From assembly GCF_001021025.1 (NCBI RefSeq), contig NZ_CP011541.1, forward strand, positions 1,550,001-1,614,000: a stretch of 64,000 nucleotides of DNA, given 5' to 3'. Of the stretch, positions 1-8,862 are shown one piece after another. The notes beneath the pieces were generated by a model. That model was not told where the DNA came from. It ran no database searches and saw nothing but the letters and a program-made list of their open reading frames with translations. Position 1 is the first letter of the stretch. Every line of letters starts with the position of its first letter. The position numbers and the translations under genes are program-made. The stretch is from Corynebacterium epidermidicanis. GTDB lineage: Bacteria; Actinomycetota; Actinomycetes; Mycobacteriales; Mycobacteriaceae.

Positions 1-401
1 ACTTCTGGATCGCCGTTTTGGGCTTCACACTCTACACGTCAACATTCGTGGCTGAGTCACTTCGCTCAGGCATCAATACCGTTCACTTCGGGCAAGCAGA
101 AGCTGCCCGATCACTCGGTTTGAGCTTCGGCCAGATTTTCAGCACGATCATTTTCCCGCAGGCGCTACGCGCTGCCATTGTGCCGCTAGGTAACACCCTC
201 ATCGCTTTAACCAAGAACACCACTATTGCCTCGGTGATTGGTGTGGCCGAAGCATCCCTGTTGATGAAATCGACGATTGAGAACCACGCAGACCAGCTCT
301 TTACGGTCTTCGGCATCTTCGCGCTCGGCTTCATCGTTCTCACCTTGCCGATGGGATTGGCCGTCGGACGAGCTTCTACCCGATTGGCGGTGAAGAAGTA
401 A
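1..401 (+). CDS. gluC: Glutamate ABC transporter permease GluC (3' part)
   Basis: The reading frame is open from the window edge (base 3) to the TAA at 399-401, so the start lies upstream. The visible ~132 residues are the C-terminal part of an inner-membrane permease of the polar amino-acid ABC family. The EAA loop that contacts the ATPase is present ([14 protein letters not shown] followed by FPQALR), then two hydrophobic segments. The next gene starts inside the stop codon (TAATG), and it is a second, longer permease. This is the gluABCD arrangement of corynebacteria, in which GluC and GluD form the glutamate channel with ATPase GluA and binding protein GluB. The specific substrate is inferred from family and order. 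Confidence 0.88.
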   Translation, partial: FWIAVLGFTLYTSTFVAESLRSGINTVHFGQAEAARSLGLSFGQIFSTIIFPQALRAAIVPLGNTLIALTKNTTIASVIGVAEASLLMKSTIENHADQLFTVFGIFALGFIVLTLPMGLAVGRASTRLAVKK

Positions 402-1339
402 TGTCAGTTCGCGCTACAGTACTTTACGACGCTCCTGGACCTAACGGACGTCGCCTCAATACCATCATCACGGTGGTTACCGTGTTGCTCGCTTTGGCTG
501 TTGGAGCCTGGGCACTCAACATTTTGTATGTGAATGGGCAATTAGAAGGCCGCAAGTGGTCGCCATTCCTCGAGTCAACGACGTGGACTACCTATCTCCT
601 ACCTGGGTTGTTCGGCACTCTGAAATCTGCAGTTGTCTCGGTGGTTTTCGCGCTCATCATGGGTGTCGTCCTCGGGCTCGGCCGTCTCTCCGAGAACGCC
701 TTCTTGCGCTGGATTTGCGGAATCATCGTGGAGTTCTTCCGCGCAATTCCGGTGTTGTTACTGATGATTTTCGCTTACCAGCTCTTCGCTAAGTATGCGT
801 TGTTCCCGTCGTCTCAACTCGCCTTCGCTGCGGTCGTGTTCGGTCTGACCATGTATAACGGTTCGGTTATCGCCGAAATCTTGCGTTCGGGTATCCGTTC
901 CCTGCCGAAGGGCCAGGTGGAAGCAGCCCGGGCGTTGGGAATGTCGCACCGCCAGACCATGTGGTCGATCTTGCTGCCGCAGTCTGTGGCGGCAATGCTG
1001 CCAGCCCTGATCTCTCAAATGGTTATTGCGCTGAAGGACTCGGCACTCGGCTACCAGATTGGTTACATCGAGTTGGTTCGCTCCGGTATGCAGTCGGCTT
1101 CTTACTACCGCAACTTCCTGGCTGCTTTGGCGGTCACTGCCGTCGTCATGATCATCATTAACTACGCGCTGACGATCCTTGCCGAGCGTATCGAACGCCA
1201 GCTTCGTGCTGGTCGTGCACGTCGCAATATTCTGGCGAAGGTTCCTGAGCATCCGAACCAGGGCCTGGAAACCAAGGATAATGTCAACGCCGACTGGCAC
1301 GATCCTGACTACCACGATCTACGGTCGACTGTGGAGTAG
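401..1339 (+). CDS. gluD: Glutamate ABC transporter permease GluD
   Basis: 312 residues; the ATG overlaps the gluC stop by one base, implying translational coupling. There is a hydrophobic N-terminal segment (about residues 20-45), then the permease core with the EAA loop ([22 protein letters not shown], written here only as landmark) near residues 175-195. The charged cytoplasmic C-terminus runs from about residue 265 and lacks membrane segments. It acts in the inner membrane as partner of GluC in glutamate import. A strong terminator follows directly (1370-1406), so the glu operon ends here. Confidence 0.88.
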   Translation: MSVRATVLYDAPGPNGRRLNTIITVVTVLLALAVGAWALNILYVNGQLEGRKWSPFLESTTWTTYLLPGLFGTLKSAVVSVVFALIMGVVLGLGRLSENAFLRWICGIIVEFFRAIPVLLLMIFAYQLFAKYALFPSSQLAFAAVVFGLTMYNGSVIAEILRSGIRSLPKGQVEAARALGMSHRQTMWSILLPQSVAAMLPALISQMVIALKDSALGYQIGYIELVRSGMQSASYYRNFLAALAVTAVVMIIINYALTILAERIERQLRAGRARRNILAKVPEHPNQGLETKDNVNADWHDPDYHDLRSTVE

Positions 1340-1369
1340 CAGCTTTCGCTGAGTTGTTTTTCTACGCTT

Positions 1370-1406
1370 CCGGCCCGGACACCGCCTTACGCAGTGTCCG
1401 GGCCGG
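1370..1406 (+). terminator. Rho-independent terminator of the glu operon
   Basis: A 13-bp perfect GC-rich stem (CCGGCCCGGACAC pairing with GTGTCCGGGCCGG) with an 11-base loop, followed by TTTC. It lies 30 bases after gluD. The right arm runs into the 3' end of convergent recX, whose stop codon is inside the loop, so the same hairpin may also end recX transcripts, although no T-run follows on that strand. Confidence 0.8.
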
Positions 1407-2040
1407 TTTCATCGTTTGCGGCAGTGCCGGCTAGTTGCTCGTCTTCTGTGAGCTCGGCGATGCGTTGCTCTAGCGCATTTCGAGCGATGTCTAGGCTCAT
1501 GGACTGTGGGTATCCTCTGCGAGCGAGCACACCGACTATTTTTGCCAATGCGCGTTCATGTTGCCGGTAGTCCACTGGCGCTTCCCGGATCGTTCGGGCC
1601 TTCTTCGCGGCGAGTTCTATTGCTTTGACACGTTCATCGTCAATACTGATTTGTGCCAGAGCCTGTGCTCGCTCGCGGTCCCCGACGCCTTTTTGTCGCA
1701 GCTCGTTGTCTAATGCGAGCCGGGATTTCCCCCGTCGTTGGTGGCGTTGCCTAACCCAATCAATAGCGAACTGCGCATCGTTGAGCAGCCCAGCATTGTC
1801 AAGGTCTTCAATGACACTGTCGACGAGAGCTGCTTCGAATTCGGCGTCGATAAGCCGTTGCCTCAGCTCGGCGTGCGAACGTGACCGGACATCAAGCAGA
1901 CGAAGTGCGCGATTTCGAACGGTAGCTTTGTTTGCTTCGAACTCGCGGTCAAAAAGGGGTTCGCCGCCATTGGCGGAAAAGTTGGCCAGAGCTTCCGAAA
2001 GCTGCGCCAGCTTTTCCGCCTTGTCTCCAGATGGGGTCAT
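1387..2040 (-). CDS. recX: Regulatory protein RecX
   Basis: 217 residues, 17 bases downstream of recA in the same direction, the usual place for the RecA modulator RecX. The core has the helical RecX repeats: RALRLLDVRSRSHAELRQRL near residue 45, DWVRQRHQRRGKSRLALDNELRQKG near 95, and a third copy near 150. RecX binds within the RecA filament groove and limits ATPase and strand exchange. The N-terminal ~35 residues are poorly conserved and the exact start (ATG at 2040) is not certain. It is expected to be co-induced with recA. Confidence 0.9.
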   Translation of the reverse strand: MTPSGDKAEKLAQLSEALANFSANGGEPLFDREFEANKATVRNRALRLLDVRSRSHAELRQRLIDAEFEAALVDSVIEDLDNAGLLNDAQFAIDWVRQRHQRRGKSRLALDNELRQKGVGDRERAQALAQISIDDERVKAIELAAKKARTIREAPVDYRQHERALAKIVGVLARRGYPQSMSLDIARNALEQRIAELTEDEQLAGTAANDETGPDTA

Positions 2041-2057
2041 TTGTTGCTTAGCTGGGC

Positions 2058-3164
2058 CTACTCATCATCGTCATCGTCGAAGTCGACGCTTGGGATGACG
2101 TCAATGGGTTCATCGCTGAGCGAATCGGCACTGTCGGCGTACTTGCCGAAACCGATCTTCTGGTAGATCTTGTCTTCCAGTTCGTCCGCCAACTCTGGGT
2201 TTTCTTTGAGGTTCAGGCGGACTTTCTCTTTGCCCTGCCCGAGCTGCTCTCCCTCGTAGGTGAACCAAGAACCCGACTTCTTGATGACACCGTTTTCAAC
2301 GGCCAAATCGATGATCGAGGATTCGCGAGAGATACCTTCACCGTACATAATGTCGAATTCAGCAATCTTGAACGGAGGCGAGACCTTGTTCTTAACCACC
2401 TTCAGGCGCGTCCGGTTACCGATAGCATCTTGGCCGTCTTTCAAAGTTTGGATGCGACGGACATCGCAGCGCACCGAGGCATAGAACTTCAACGCTTTAC
2501 CACCGGTGGTGGTTTCTGGCGAACCGAACATCACGCCAATCTTTTCACGCAGCTGGTTGATAAAGATCGCTGTCGTACCGGAGTTGTAGAGAGCACCGGT
2601 CATCTTGCGAAGCGCTTGGGACATGAGGCGAGCTTGGAGGCCGACGTGGGAATCGCCCATTTCGCCTTCGATTTCGGCCTTCGGAGTCAGCGCAGCCACA
2701 GAGTCGATAACGATAATATCGATAGCGCCAGAACGAACGAGCATGTCGGCAATTTCTAGGGCTTGTTCACCGGTGTCGGGCTGCGACACGAGCAGCTGAT
2801 CAGTATCAACACCCAACTTGCGCGCATAATCAGGGTCGAGAGCGTGCTCGGCGTCGATAAATGCAGCGATACCCCCGGCACGCTGCGCTTGTGCAATTGC
2901 ATGCAGGGCGACCGTGGTCTTACCGGAAGATTCAGGGCCGTAAACCTCGACAATACGTCCCCTTGGGAAACCGCCAATGCCGAGAGCAATGTCGATCGCG
3001 GTGTTTCCCGAAGAAATAGCCTGGATTGGCGGGCGATTTTCATCGCCAAGACGCATCACTGCGCCTTTGCCAAAGTCCTTTTCGATTAATGCCATCGCGG
3101 CGTCGAGTGCTTTTTGCTTGTCGCCGCCGGTCGCTGCTGTCGTCTTGGTCTTCTTCGTTGCCAT
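2058..3164 (-). CDS. recA: Recombinase RecA
   Basis: 368 residues from ATG 3164, chosen because AAAGGACGAAG lies just upstream and the family begins near here (a longer frame to 3203 has no such site). Walker A GPESSGKT is at residues 76-83, with the L2 loop and DNA-binding core intact and no intein. The C-terminus is very acidic, ending in a DDDDDE run, as in other RecA proteins. It catalyses homologous strand exchange and triggers LexA self-cleavage. A LexA box and a TATACT -10 lie about 145 bases upstream, leaving a 5' leader of roughly 135 bases. recX follows in the same operon. Confidence 0.98.
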   Translation of the reverse strand: MATKKTKTTAATGGDKQKALDAAMALIEKDFGKGAVMRLGDENRPPIQAISSGNTAIDIALGIGGFPRGRIVEVYGPESSGKTTVALHAIAQAQRAGGIAAFIDAEHALDPDYARKLGVDTDQLLVSQPDTGEQALEIADMLVRSGAIDIIVIDSVAALTPKAEIEGEMGDSHVGLQARLMSQALRKMTGALYNSGTTAIFINQLREKIGVMFGSPETTTGGKALKFYASVRCDVRRIQTLKDGQDAIGNRTRLKVVKNKVSPPFKIAEFDIMYGEGISRESSIIDLAVENGVIKKSGSWFTYEGEQLGQGKEKVRLNLKENPELADELEDKIYQKIGFGKYADSADSLSDEPIDVIPSVDFDDDDDE

Positions 3165-3306
3165 GTCTTCGTCCTTTAATGGTTGCAGAAATTTTTCAGT
3201 CACACTTAGTTAGACTGTTTGAGCCCAGCGAAACGATCCATCCTTGCCGGAAATTCTTCGCGAGCGCACTGAGGACTAACCTAGCGCGCAGGGTCGACAC
3301 CTCGAA

Positions 3307-3329
3307 AGTATACACGCACAGTTGTTCGA
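3307..3329 (-). promoter_or_regulatory. recA promoter with LexA (SOS) box
   Basis: Bases 3314-3329 read ACGCACAGTTGTTCGA, matching 12 of 14 defined positions of the corynebacterial LexA box TCGAACA-N2-TGTTCGA. Immediately downstream on the minus strand is TATACT (complement at 3307-3312), a good -10. The box therefore covers the -35/spacer region, where LexA would block RNA polymerase. It directs recA-recX. Confidence 0.75.
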
Positions 3330-3371
3330 AAGCACTTCGAAGCGCTGGGCGTGTCCGCCTGGCAGATGTGG

Positions 3372-3578
3372 CTAGATATCTTCGCCTAACCAGCGCTCTT
3401 TAGGCACTTCAAAGTCACGACATAGCGCCCACCAAATCTCGCGTAGGTCGACGCCATTTTCGATCATTTCCAACGGAGTTTGATCGCCCCCGCTCACGAT
3501 GTGCGAGCTGAGATAAAACTTGCCCGTATCCGCACCAAACTCATCCGCCACCAAACGATGAAACTCCGCCAAACGCAT
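3372..3578 (-). CDS. DUF3046 family small protein
   Basis: 68 residues from ATG 3578 (MRLAEFHRLVADEFG), the usual beginning of this actinobacterial family; the frame can be extended to 3617 but the added residues are not typical. It ends with WWALCRDFEVPKERWLG, the conserved tail. DUF3046 proteins are small, soluble and usually found beside recA. Their function is unknown. No strong ribosome-binding site is visible at the chosen start, so the start is provisional. Confidence 0.75.
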   Translation of the reverse strand: MRLAEFHRLVADEFGADTGKFYLSSHIVSGGDQTPLEMIENGVDLREIWWALCRDFEVPKERWLGEDI

Positions 3579-3749
3579 ACCTGCACAATAGCCCAGCACT
3601 TTCTCCCACACCGTCAACGTCGCCGTATCCCCGCCACATTATCGCCCGCGAATGAACCACAACCGTTGACACAGCCCAGGAGCGGAGCAGCCGCTATATC
3701 CAAAGCTTCGGCAGCAGGATGCTAAAGTTACCATCGTAAAACGACTTAT
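3579..3749. other. Intergenic DNA upstream of DUF3046 gene and bioY
   Basis: About 170 bases between two divergent genes. It must hold both promoters. I see no convincing open frame. TAAAGT at 3723-3728 and TAAAAC at 3737-3742 are AT-rich candidates for -10 elements of bioY, but neither can be assigned from sequence alone. Confidence 0.4.
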
Positions 3750-3762
3750 TGAACAGTGTTTA
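3750..3762. promoter_or_regulatory. BioQ-like operator before bioY
   Basis: TGAACAGTGTTTA is a near-palindrome of the form TGAAC-N3-GTTYA, close to the operator described for BioQ, the TetR-type biotin repressor of corynebacteria. It lies 51 bases before the bioY start, in or next to the likely promoter. The match is good but not perfect in the right half-site. Confidence 0.6.
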
Positions 3763-3812
3763 GACCAGGTAAGCAAGGTCTGGCCCGCTGCAACCTCCTC
3801 CGAAAGGCTCCC

Positions 3813-4391
3813 ATGGCTGCTTCCAGCGCAAACCAAGTACGCGACATCGCATATGTCGCTGTATTTGCCGCCCTGATTATCGTTTTCGCATTCGTTTCTT
3901 TGCCGACGGCATCGGGCGTACCCATCGTGCTGCAAAACGCCGTCATCATCCTGGCTGGATTGGTGCTGGGCGGTCGACGGGGTTTCCTCGCCGTGTTGCT
4001 CTTCCTGATCTTGGGGTTGATTGGCCTTCCCGTGCTCGCCGGTGGCCGAAATGTTTTGACGGCCCTTGCAGGTCCAGCGGCCGGCTACCTCATCGGCTAT
4101 CCAATTTCCGCTGCAGTGGCCGGCTCGTTCGCTGCAAAGGCACCCCGCGCCAAAGTGGGCCAGATCGTCACCCTGAGTGTGGGTGCAATCCTGGCTCTCT
4201 TCGTCCAATACGGCTGTGGCGTGTGTGGTCTGATCCTGCGCGCACATATGGATGCTAAGGCTGCAATCGTGGCCCAGTCGCCATTCATCATTCCCGACCT
4301 CATCAAGGTTATCGTTATGGTCATTATCGCTGTTGCTCTCATCAACGCCCTGCCGGGGCTGCGCACCTCCCGATCCACGAGCGCACACTAG
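3813..4391 (+). CDS. bioY: Biotin transporter substrate-binding subunit BioY
   Basis: 192 residues from ATG 3813, preceded by GAAAGG; a longer frame from 3756 adds residues that do not look like BioY. About six hydrophobic segments cover the length. The family signature follows the third segment: GGRNVLTALAGPAAGYLIGY. BioY is the membrane-embedded biotin-binding S component of an ECF transporter. The ATPase and T-component genes follow at once, making bioYMN a complete importer operon, with a BioQ-like operator upstream. Corynebacteria are commonly biotin auxotrophs, so uptake is likely important. Confidence 0.93.
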   Translation: MAASSANQVRDIAYVAVFAALIIVFAFVSLPTASGVPIVLQNAVIILAGLVLGGRRGFLAVLLFLILGLIGLPVLAGGRNVLTALAGPAAGYLIGYPISAAVAGSFAAKAPRAKVGQIVTLSVGAILALFVQYGCGVCGLILRAHMDAKAAIVAQSPFIIPDLIKVIVMVIIAVALINALPGLRTSRSTSAH

Positions 4392-4397
4392 CTAACC

Positions 4398-5084
4398 ATG
4401 CCCACGATCACATTTGATCATGTTTCCGTACAGTTCGGCGATCGCACCGTACTGCGCGACATTAACCTCACACTCTCGGAGCGACGCATCGGCATCATCG
4501 GTGCCAACGGAGGAGGCAAATCGAGCCTCGTTCGGCTCATCAACGGACTCGCCGAGCCTACCTCCGGGTCCGTGCTTGTCGACGATCTCTCCGTAGCCTC
4601 TCACGGCAAAGAAGTACGAAAGCGGGTTGGGTTCGTGTTTTCCGACGCAGATAATCAAATCATCATGCCCACCGTGATCGAAGACATCGAGTTTTCACTG
4701 CGCAGAAAGGGTTTGAGCAAGTCGGAGCGTCGAGAAGCAGCGCTGGCAATGCTCGAACGGTTTGGACTAGCCGACCATGCGTCAGACTCGCCGCACACGC
4801 TATCCGGCGGACAAAAACAGCTCCTGGCCTTGGCTGCAGTGCTTATTTTGTCACCGGAGCTAGTTATTGCCGACGAACCGACCACGCTTCTTGATCTGCG
4901 CAACCGCAACGGGCTTCAAGAGACATTTCACGCGTTGACGCAGCAGCTCATCGTGGTGAGCCACGACCTCGACTTCCTCGGAGATTTCGACCGCGTCGTC
5001 TGCATCGACGACCAGCAGGTTGCCGCCGATGGGCATCCAAACGAGGTTATCGCCTTCTACCGGCGTTTGATGGGACAAGGCTGA
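4398..5084 (+). CDS. bioM: Biotin ECF transporter ATPase BioM
   Basis: 228 residues. Walker A is GANGGGKSS near residues 35-43; the ABC signature LSGGQKQLLALA is near residue 135; Walker B LVIADEP follows; the switch histidine is in VVSHDLDF. This is the cytoplasmic ATPase of the energy-coupling factor module. It begins 6 bases after bioY, and its TGA stop overlaps the bioN ATG (TGATG), so the three genes are coupled. Confidence 0.92.
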   Translation: MPTITFDHVSVQFGDRTVLRDINLTLSERRIGIIGANGGGKSSLVRLINGLAEPTSGSVLVDDLSVASHGKEVRKRVGFVFSDADNQIIMPTVIEDIEFSLRRKGLSKSERREAALAMLERFGLADHASDSPHTLSGGQKQLLALAAVLILSPELVIADEPTTLLDLRNRNGLQETFHALTQQLIVVSHDLDFLGDFDRVVCIDDQQVAADGHPNEVIAFYRRLMGQG

Positions 5085-5695
5085 TGCTGAATGTCCCGTT
5101 GGGCGTGTATGTGCCAGGTGACACATTCTTCCACCGCATGCGTGCCGGGTGGAAGTTCCTTGGACTTGTTACGTTTATCATCGCCACATCAATCTGGGCG
5201 CAGTCCGCGCTCCCCGGACTAGCTTGCTTCCTAGTGACACTGACTTGCTACGGAATCGCACACATCCCAATGCGTATCGCTCGAGGTCAACTATTGCCAC
5301 CCCTACCAATCTTGGTTGTCATCGTGGTCTTTCAGTGGTGGCAACTTGGATGGGATGCAGCCCTGGGGCTTTTCTTCACCCTGTACGCAGCAATTACCGC
5401 CGCAACCTTGCTGACGCTCACCACACACATGTCCGAACTCATGGATGCATTCGAGCACCTACTGGCACCCCTAGCGCGCTTCGGCGTGCCGGTACCGGCA
5501 ATCAGCCTGGCGATGAGCCTCACAATCCGACTCATCCCTCTGCAAGCCCAGGCACTTGCCGACGCCATATCGGCCCGCAAAGCCCGCGGAGCCGACCATT
5601 CTATTCGCGCCGTAATTCTGCCTGTGTTGGTGCGCTCAATTCGCCGAGCTGAAGCCATCGGCGATGCACTCCTTGCGCGTGGCGCCGCTGACTAG
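5084..5695 (+). CDS. bioN: Biotin ECF transporter transmembrane subunit BioN
   Basis: 203 residues with four to five hydrophobic segments. Two Ala-Arg-Gly motifs near the C-terminus (ARKARGA and ALLARGA) are the coupling helices by which ECF T components contact the ATPases. It links BioM to BioY in the membrane. Last gene of the bioYMN operon; the next clear hairpin is about 230 bases downstream. Confidence 0.9.
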   Translation: MLNVPLGVYVPGDTFFHRMRAGWKFLGLVTFIIATSIWAQSALPGLACFLVTLTCYGIAHIPMRIARGQLLPPLPILVVIVVFQWWQLGWDAALGLFFTLYAAITAATLLTLTTHMSELMDAFEHLLAPLARFGVPVPAISLAMSLTIRLIPLQAQALADAISARKARGADHSIRAVILPVLVRSIRRAEAIGDALLARGAAD

Positions 5696-5925
5696 TTAGC
5701 CGACCTTTCGGGTGCCGCTTGGCTCCGGGCGGACTCGGGCGCCGAGTGCCGATCGCTTTTCAAATGGCACAAAACTCGAAAAGTGTGCAAATATCAACGG
5801 CACTCAACGATCTCCTCGTAAACGAGCCTCAAGGAACACCCCTACCCACGTAACCCTGTGGAAACGATCGTCACCAACTGAGCCGCCTAAACGGTGTCAA
5901 ACAAACCAAGCCTCACAAACAAATC
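5696..5925. other. Non-coding stretch after bioN
   Basis: About 230 bases between bioN and the shared terminator. Short frames exist but have no ribosome-binding site and no recognisable composition. I see no gene here. Confidence 0.5.
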
Positions 5926-5966
5926 CCCCGCTGGCAACCCTCAAGACTTGGGTGCTGCCAGCGGGG
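5926..5966. terminator. Terminator hairpin between bioN and pspA
   Basis: An 11-bp perfect stem, CCCCGCTGGCA with TGCCAGCGGGG, and a 19-base loop, followed by TGTTCTT on the plus strand. The genes on either side converge, so it may stop both. On the minus strand no strong T-run follows. Confidence 0.6.
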
Positions 5967-5999
5967 TGTTCTTAAAGGAGTTTCGTGTCCTAAGCTTGA

Positions 6000-6818
6000 T
6001 TACTCGCCACGGAGTTCGCGCAGTTTCTGCTCCACGGCTGGGTCTGCTACGGCACCAGTGCCACCTTCAATGGCACTTTGTGGTTTCGAGGACTCAATTC
6101 CTTGCATTTCTGCGCGAATCTGCTCGAGACGAGAATGCCCAGCCATCTGGATACCTGCCTGCTCGACCTCAGCCATCCGGCCTTCGACGGAGTTCTGCGC
6201 CAATTCTGCCTGGCCTAGCGCGTTCGCGTAGCGACGCTCAATCTTTTCGCGAACCTGATCCAGGTTAGGTGTATTGCCGGATGCGGTCAGTGAGTTCATC
6301 GACTTGATAGACTCGGAAACCTTCTCCTGCATCTTCGCCTGCTCCAACTGGGACAGCAGTTTGGTGCGCTCGGACACCTTCTGCTGTAGTTGCATCGCGT
6401 TGCGTTCAACGGCTTGCTTCGCTTGTGCCGCCTGCTGAAGCGCCTGGTCGTGCAGTTGTTTGGTGTCTTCGATGGACTGTTCCGCGGTAACGAGCTGAGC
6501 TGCGAACGCCTCGGCAGCGTTTTCGTATTCGACAGCTTTGGTGGCATTACCAGCCGCGCGTTCCTTTTCCGCGAGCTGCAACGCCTGGCGGGTGTTTGCC
6601 TGAAGCTTTTCAATCTCCGCGAGGCGACGGTTTAGCTGCATTTCCAGCTGGCGCTGATTGCCAATAACAGCCGCTGCCTGCTGCGAAAGCTCCTGGTGTT
6701 GCCGTTGTGCGTCTTCGATCGCCTGTTGGATCTGTACCTTAGGATCAGCGTTTTCCTCGATTTTGTTGTCGAACAACGCCATCAAGTACTTCCAAGCCTT
6801 TACAAATGGATTCGCCAT
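6000..6818 (-). CDS. pspA: PspA/IM30 family protein
   Basis: 272 residues, nearly all predicted coiled coil: long Gln/Ala/Glu/Lys-rich helices from residue 20 to 220, as in PspA, IM30 and LiaH. The N-terminal [26 protein letters not shown] is the family's amphipathic membrane-binding helix. These proteins polymerise on the inner membrane under envelope stress. The C-terminal 50 residues are less helical and Gly/Ala rich. The next gene upstream is clgR, also a stress gene, as in mycobacteria where ClgR controls a PspA protein, so ClgR control is plausible here. Confidence 0.9.
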   Translation of the reverse strand: MANPFVKAWKYLMALFDNKIEENADPKVQIQQAIEDAQRQHQELSQQAAAVIGNQRQLEMQLNRRLAEIEKLQANTRQALQLAEKERAAGNATKAVEYENAAEAFAAQLVTAEQSIEDTKQLHDQALQQAAQAKQAVERNAMQLQQKVSERTKLLSQLEQAKMQEKVSESIKSMNSLTASGNTPNLDQVREKIERRYANALGQAELAQNSVEGRMAEVEQAGIQMAGHSRLEQIRAEMQGIESSKPQSAIEGGTGAVADPAVEQKLRELRGE

Positions 6819-6934
6819 AGTGTGAGAGTTTACCTTCCTAAGAAAACAGTCCGTGTGCTGCCATCGACGCCAAAGCTGCGATGACCTGATATCGCTAAGT
6901 GTACTGAGGCTCGTTGTTCAGTGTTGGGTGAGAG

Positions 6935-7270
6935 CTAAATTGTTGCCAAATCTGGATTAGCGTCACGCATGGCCATAGAGCCGGCGGCCTCGATCAAAAC
7001 ATCCGAAACGCTAGCGCCCAATGCGTGGCACACCGAAGCTAACAGCTCAGAAGATACTTCTTTACGGCCCCGCTCCAGTTCAGAGAGATACCCCGGCGAT
7101 ACCGAGGAAGCTTCTGCAAGTTCACGCAGTGTAACTCCCCTATCCGCTCGAAATGCTCGCAAGGCAGCACCAAGAGCCTCTCGGAGCAGAGGCTCCGGTT
7201 GGCGCACGACACCATGCGCCGGAACACGAAGGTAACCAGGTTTTTCCAAAAGTGCAGTTTGAGTAGCCAT
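6935..7270 (-). CDS. clgR: Transcriptional regulator ClgR
   Basis: 111 residues from ATG 7270, preceded by AAGAGGTG; the longer upstream frame overlaps cinA and is not credible. A Cro/C1-type helix-turn-helix fills residues 35-92, with ALRAFRADRGVTLRELAEAS and VSPGYLSELERGRKEVSSE giving the two DNA-contact helices. ClgR activates clp protease and DNA-repair genes under stress in actinobacteria and is itself degraded by Clp proteases. It starts 22 bases after cinA, in the common order pgsA-cinA-clgR. Confidence 0.93.
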   Translation of the reverse strand: MATQTALLEKPGYLRVPAHGVVRQPEPLLREALGAALRAFRADRGVTLRELAEASSVSPGYLSELERGRKEVSSELLASVCHALGASVSDVLIEAAGSMAMRDANPDLATI

Positions 7271-7292
7271 CACACCTCTTAACGTCTCGCGA

Positions 7293-7826
7293 TTAGGTTT
7301 TGTTCCCAAGCTCGACGACTCGTCCCAGCGCATACTCAACACAACAGCAGCGAATCTCATTTCGTGAGCCGTCGACGACTTGTTCGGGCTCTGCAGCACC
7401 TGGACGAATAGCCCACCGCAGGTGTTGGGTCGGCAACACACGCTCACTAGAAACTCCACCAGGTCCTGCAATTCCCAGGAACACCACTCCCGGCGGATGC
7501 CCTTCTTGATCATCAGGACCAGCGACGCCGGTCAGCCCAACTGCCCAATCGACGCCCAGTCGCTGTTGAGCACCAGCCGCCATCGCTGCCGCGACAGGCG
7601 CAGAGACCACCCCATACTCGTCGATAAGCTCGGCGGGGACATCCGCCAAGCTGGACTTCAAATCAGTGGCATAAGTGACGATGCCACCGCGGAGGACCTC
7701 GCTAGCTCCGGGCACCTGCGCGATTGTCGCGGCGAGTAGACCCGCAGTTAATGACTCGCAGGTGCCAATGGTTTCCCCACGTTCGCGCAAAAAATTAACC
7801 AGTAGCTCCGCCGAATTTTCAGACAT
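7293..7826 (-). CDS. cinA: CinA C-terminal domain protein (nicotinamide-nucleotide amidohydrolase)
   Basis: 177 residues from ATG 7826, preceded by AAAGG and overlapping the pgsA stop by 8 bases. It corresponds only to the C-terminal CinA/PncC domain: ESLTAGLL near residue 24, VSAPVA, and GVAGPDDQEGHPPG near 112. PncC-type enzymes deamidate nicotinamide mononucleotide for NAD recycling. The stand-alone short form is usual in actinobacteria, so this is not a truncation. Coupled with pgsA and clgR. Confidence 0.88.
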   Translation of the reverse strand: MSENSAELLVNFLRERGETIGTCESLTAGLLAATIAQVPGASEVLRGGIVTYATDLKSSLADVPAELIDEYGVVSAPVAAAMAAGAQQRLGVDWAVGLTGVAGPDDQEGHPPGVVFLGIAGPGGVSSERVLPTQHLRWAIRPGAAEPEQVVDGSRNEIRCCCVEYALGRVVELGNKT

Positions 7827-8403
7827 TGTTGGCCTTTCTAGAATCCCACACGTATTGAACGCCGGTGACAACAGTTACCAAAACCGCTGCGTACATCACT
7901 GCATAGATCGGCCAATGAGCCCAGCTGGGAGCCGGAATCAGGAACAACGCAATCGCCAAGGACTGCAAAGCTGTCTTTAGTTTGCCGCCCTTCGATGCCG
8001 GAACCACCCGGCCACTTCGCAATTGGACCATGCGCCATAAAGTGATGCCCAATTCGCGCACGACCACAACGACTGTAATCCATACCGGCAGGTCAACCAC
8101 AATATTCAACGATACGAAGGCCGAAATCATCAGCGCTTTGTCCGCGATCGGATCTGCGATCTTGCCGAAGTTGGTCACCAAGTTGTGCTTGCGGGCGATG
8201 TCACCGTCAAGTTTGTCCGTGATCATGAGCCCGACGAAACAAACGAATGACCACCACATCCAGCGGTGATCGACATGATTGCCTTTAAGAACCAGCCATA
8301 CGAAAAGTGGCACGGCAATAATGCGCATGCTCGTCAAGGCATTCGGCACATTCCAAGCCGAAGGGACAGAAGCTCCGCTTTGTTGGTCACCAGTCACAAT
8401 CAA
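7819..8403 (-). CDS. pgsA: CDP-alcohol phosphatidyltransferase (phosphatidylglycerophosphate synthase)
   Basis: 194 residues with four to five membrane segments. The complete CDP-alcohol phosphotransferase motif D-x2-DG-x2-AR-x8-G-x3-D-x3-D lies at residues 63-88 (D63, D66, G67, A70, R71, G80, D84, D88). It makes phosphatidylglycerophosphate from CDP-diacylglycerol and glycerol-3-phosphate in the membrane. The specific substrate is inferred from similarity to PgsA and from its place before cinA-clgR. Confidence 0.88.
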   Translation of the reverse strand: MIVTGDQQSGASVPSAWNVPNALTSMRIIAVPLFVWLVLKGNHVDHRWMWWSFVCFVGLMITDKLDGDIARKHNLVTNFGKIADPIADKALMISAFVSLNIVVDLPVWITVVVVVRELGITLWRMVQLRSGRVVPASKGGKLKTALQSLAIALFLIPAPSWAHWPIYAVMYAAVLVTVVTGVQYVWDSRKANNV

Positions 8404-8571
8404 CTACCCTACCCGCTACAGGTTCAACGGTGGACGAGACCCGACCTGTAAGAGAATTTTGGGAAGTCGCCAATTGGGGGCCGATCGATCCTGTTCACAA
8501 TTCAAGACTTCATATGATCCTGAGCCGCCGAATGGGCAATCTACAGGCCAGATTCGACTAGACTTTGCGCC
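8404..8571. other. Divergent intergenic region pgsA / yciI-like gene
   Basis: 168 bases holding the start regions of two divergent genes. No structure or coding frame stands out. Confidence 0.4.
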
Positions 8572-8862
8572 ATGAGTTTCTTCGCTATTTTCTACGACTA
8601 CCCTGCTGATTCGCACCTGATTGCCGAGAACCGACCCGTGCACCGTGAGTTTTTGGCAAAGCTTAAAGAGGAAGGAATCCTCGTCGGCTCGGGCCCATTT
8701 CTAGACGAAAACGGTGGCGCTCTCATCATTATTCGTCTGAATGAGAACGCCACCGTAGCCGATGCCGAGCAGCTGATGAACGCGGATCCATTCCACCGGC
8801 TCGGCATTCTTGCAGGCCGGGTTATCCGCAAATGGAACCCCGTGCTGAATATCTTTAGTTAG
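8572..8862 (+). CDS. YciI-like protein
   Basis: 96 residues, a single YciI domain: it begins MSFFAIFYDYPAD, has the conserved R-x2-H (RPVHREFLAKL, residues 21-31), the glycine-rich GSGPFLDENGG turn near 40-50, and the DPFHRLG near 72-78 that carries the conserved Asp-Pro-Phe. YciI proteins are small dimeric ferredoxin-fold proteins; a dehalogenase-like activity has been suggested, but the substrate is unknown. Its 3' end overlaps convergent terC by 8 bases. Confidence 0.85.
   Translation: MSFFAIFYDYPADSHLIAENRPVHREFLAKLKEEGILVGSGPFLDENGGALIIIRLNENATVADAEQLMNADPFHRLGILAGRVIRKWNPVLNIFS

Noticed and set aside
3262..3290. DtxR-like sequence ACTAACCTAGCG
   Set aside because: Only a half-site; the other arm does not match.
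7271..7513. N-terminal extension of clgR
   Set aside because: It overlaps cinA coding sequence and has no similarity to ClgR, while ATG 7270 has a good ribosome-binding site.
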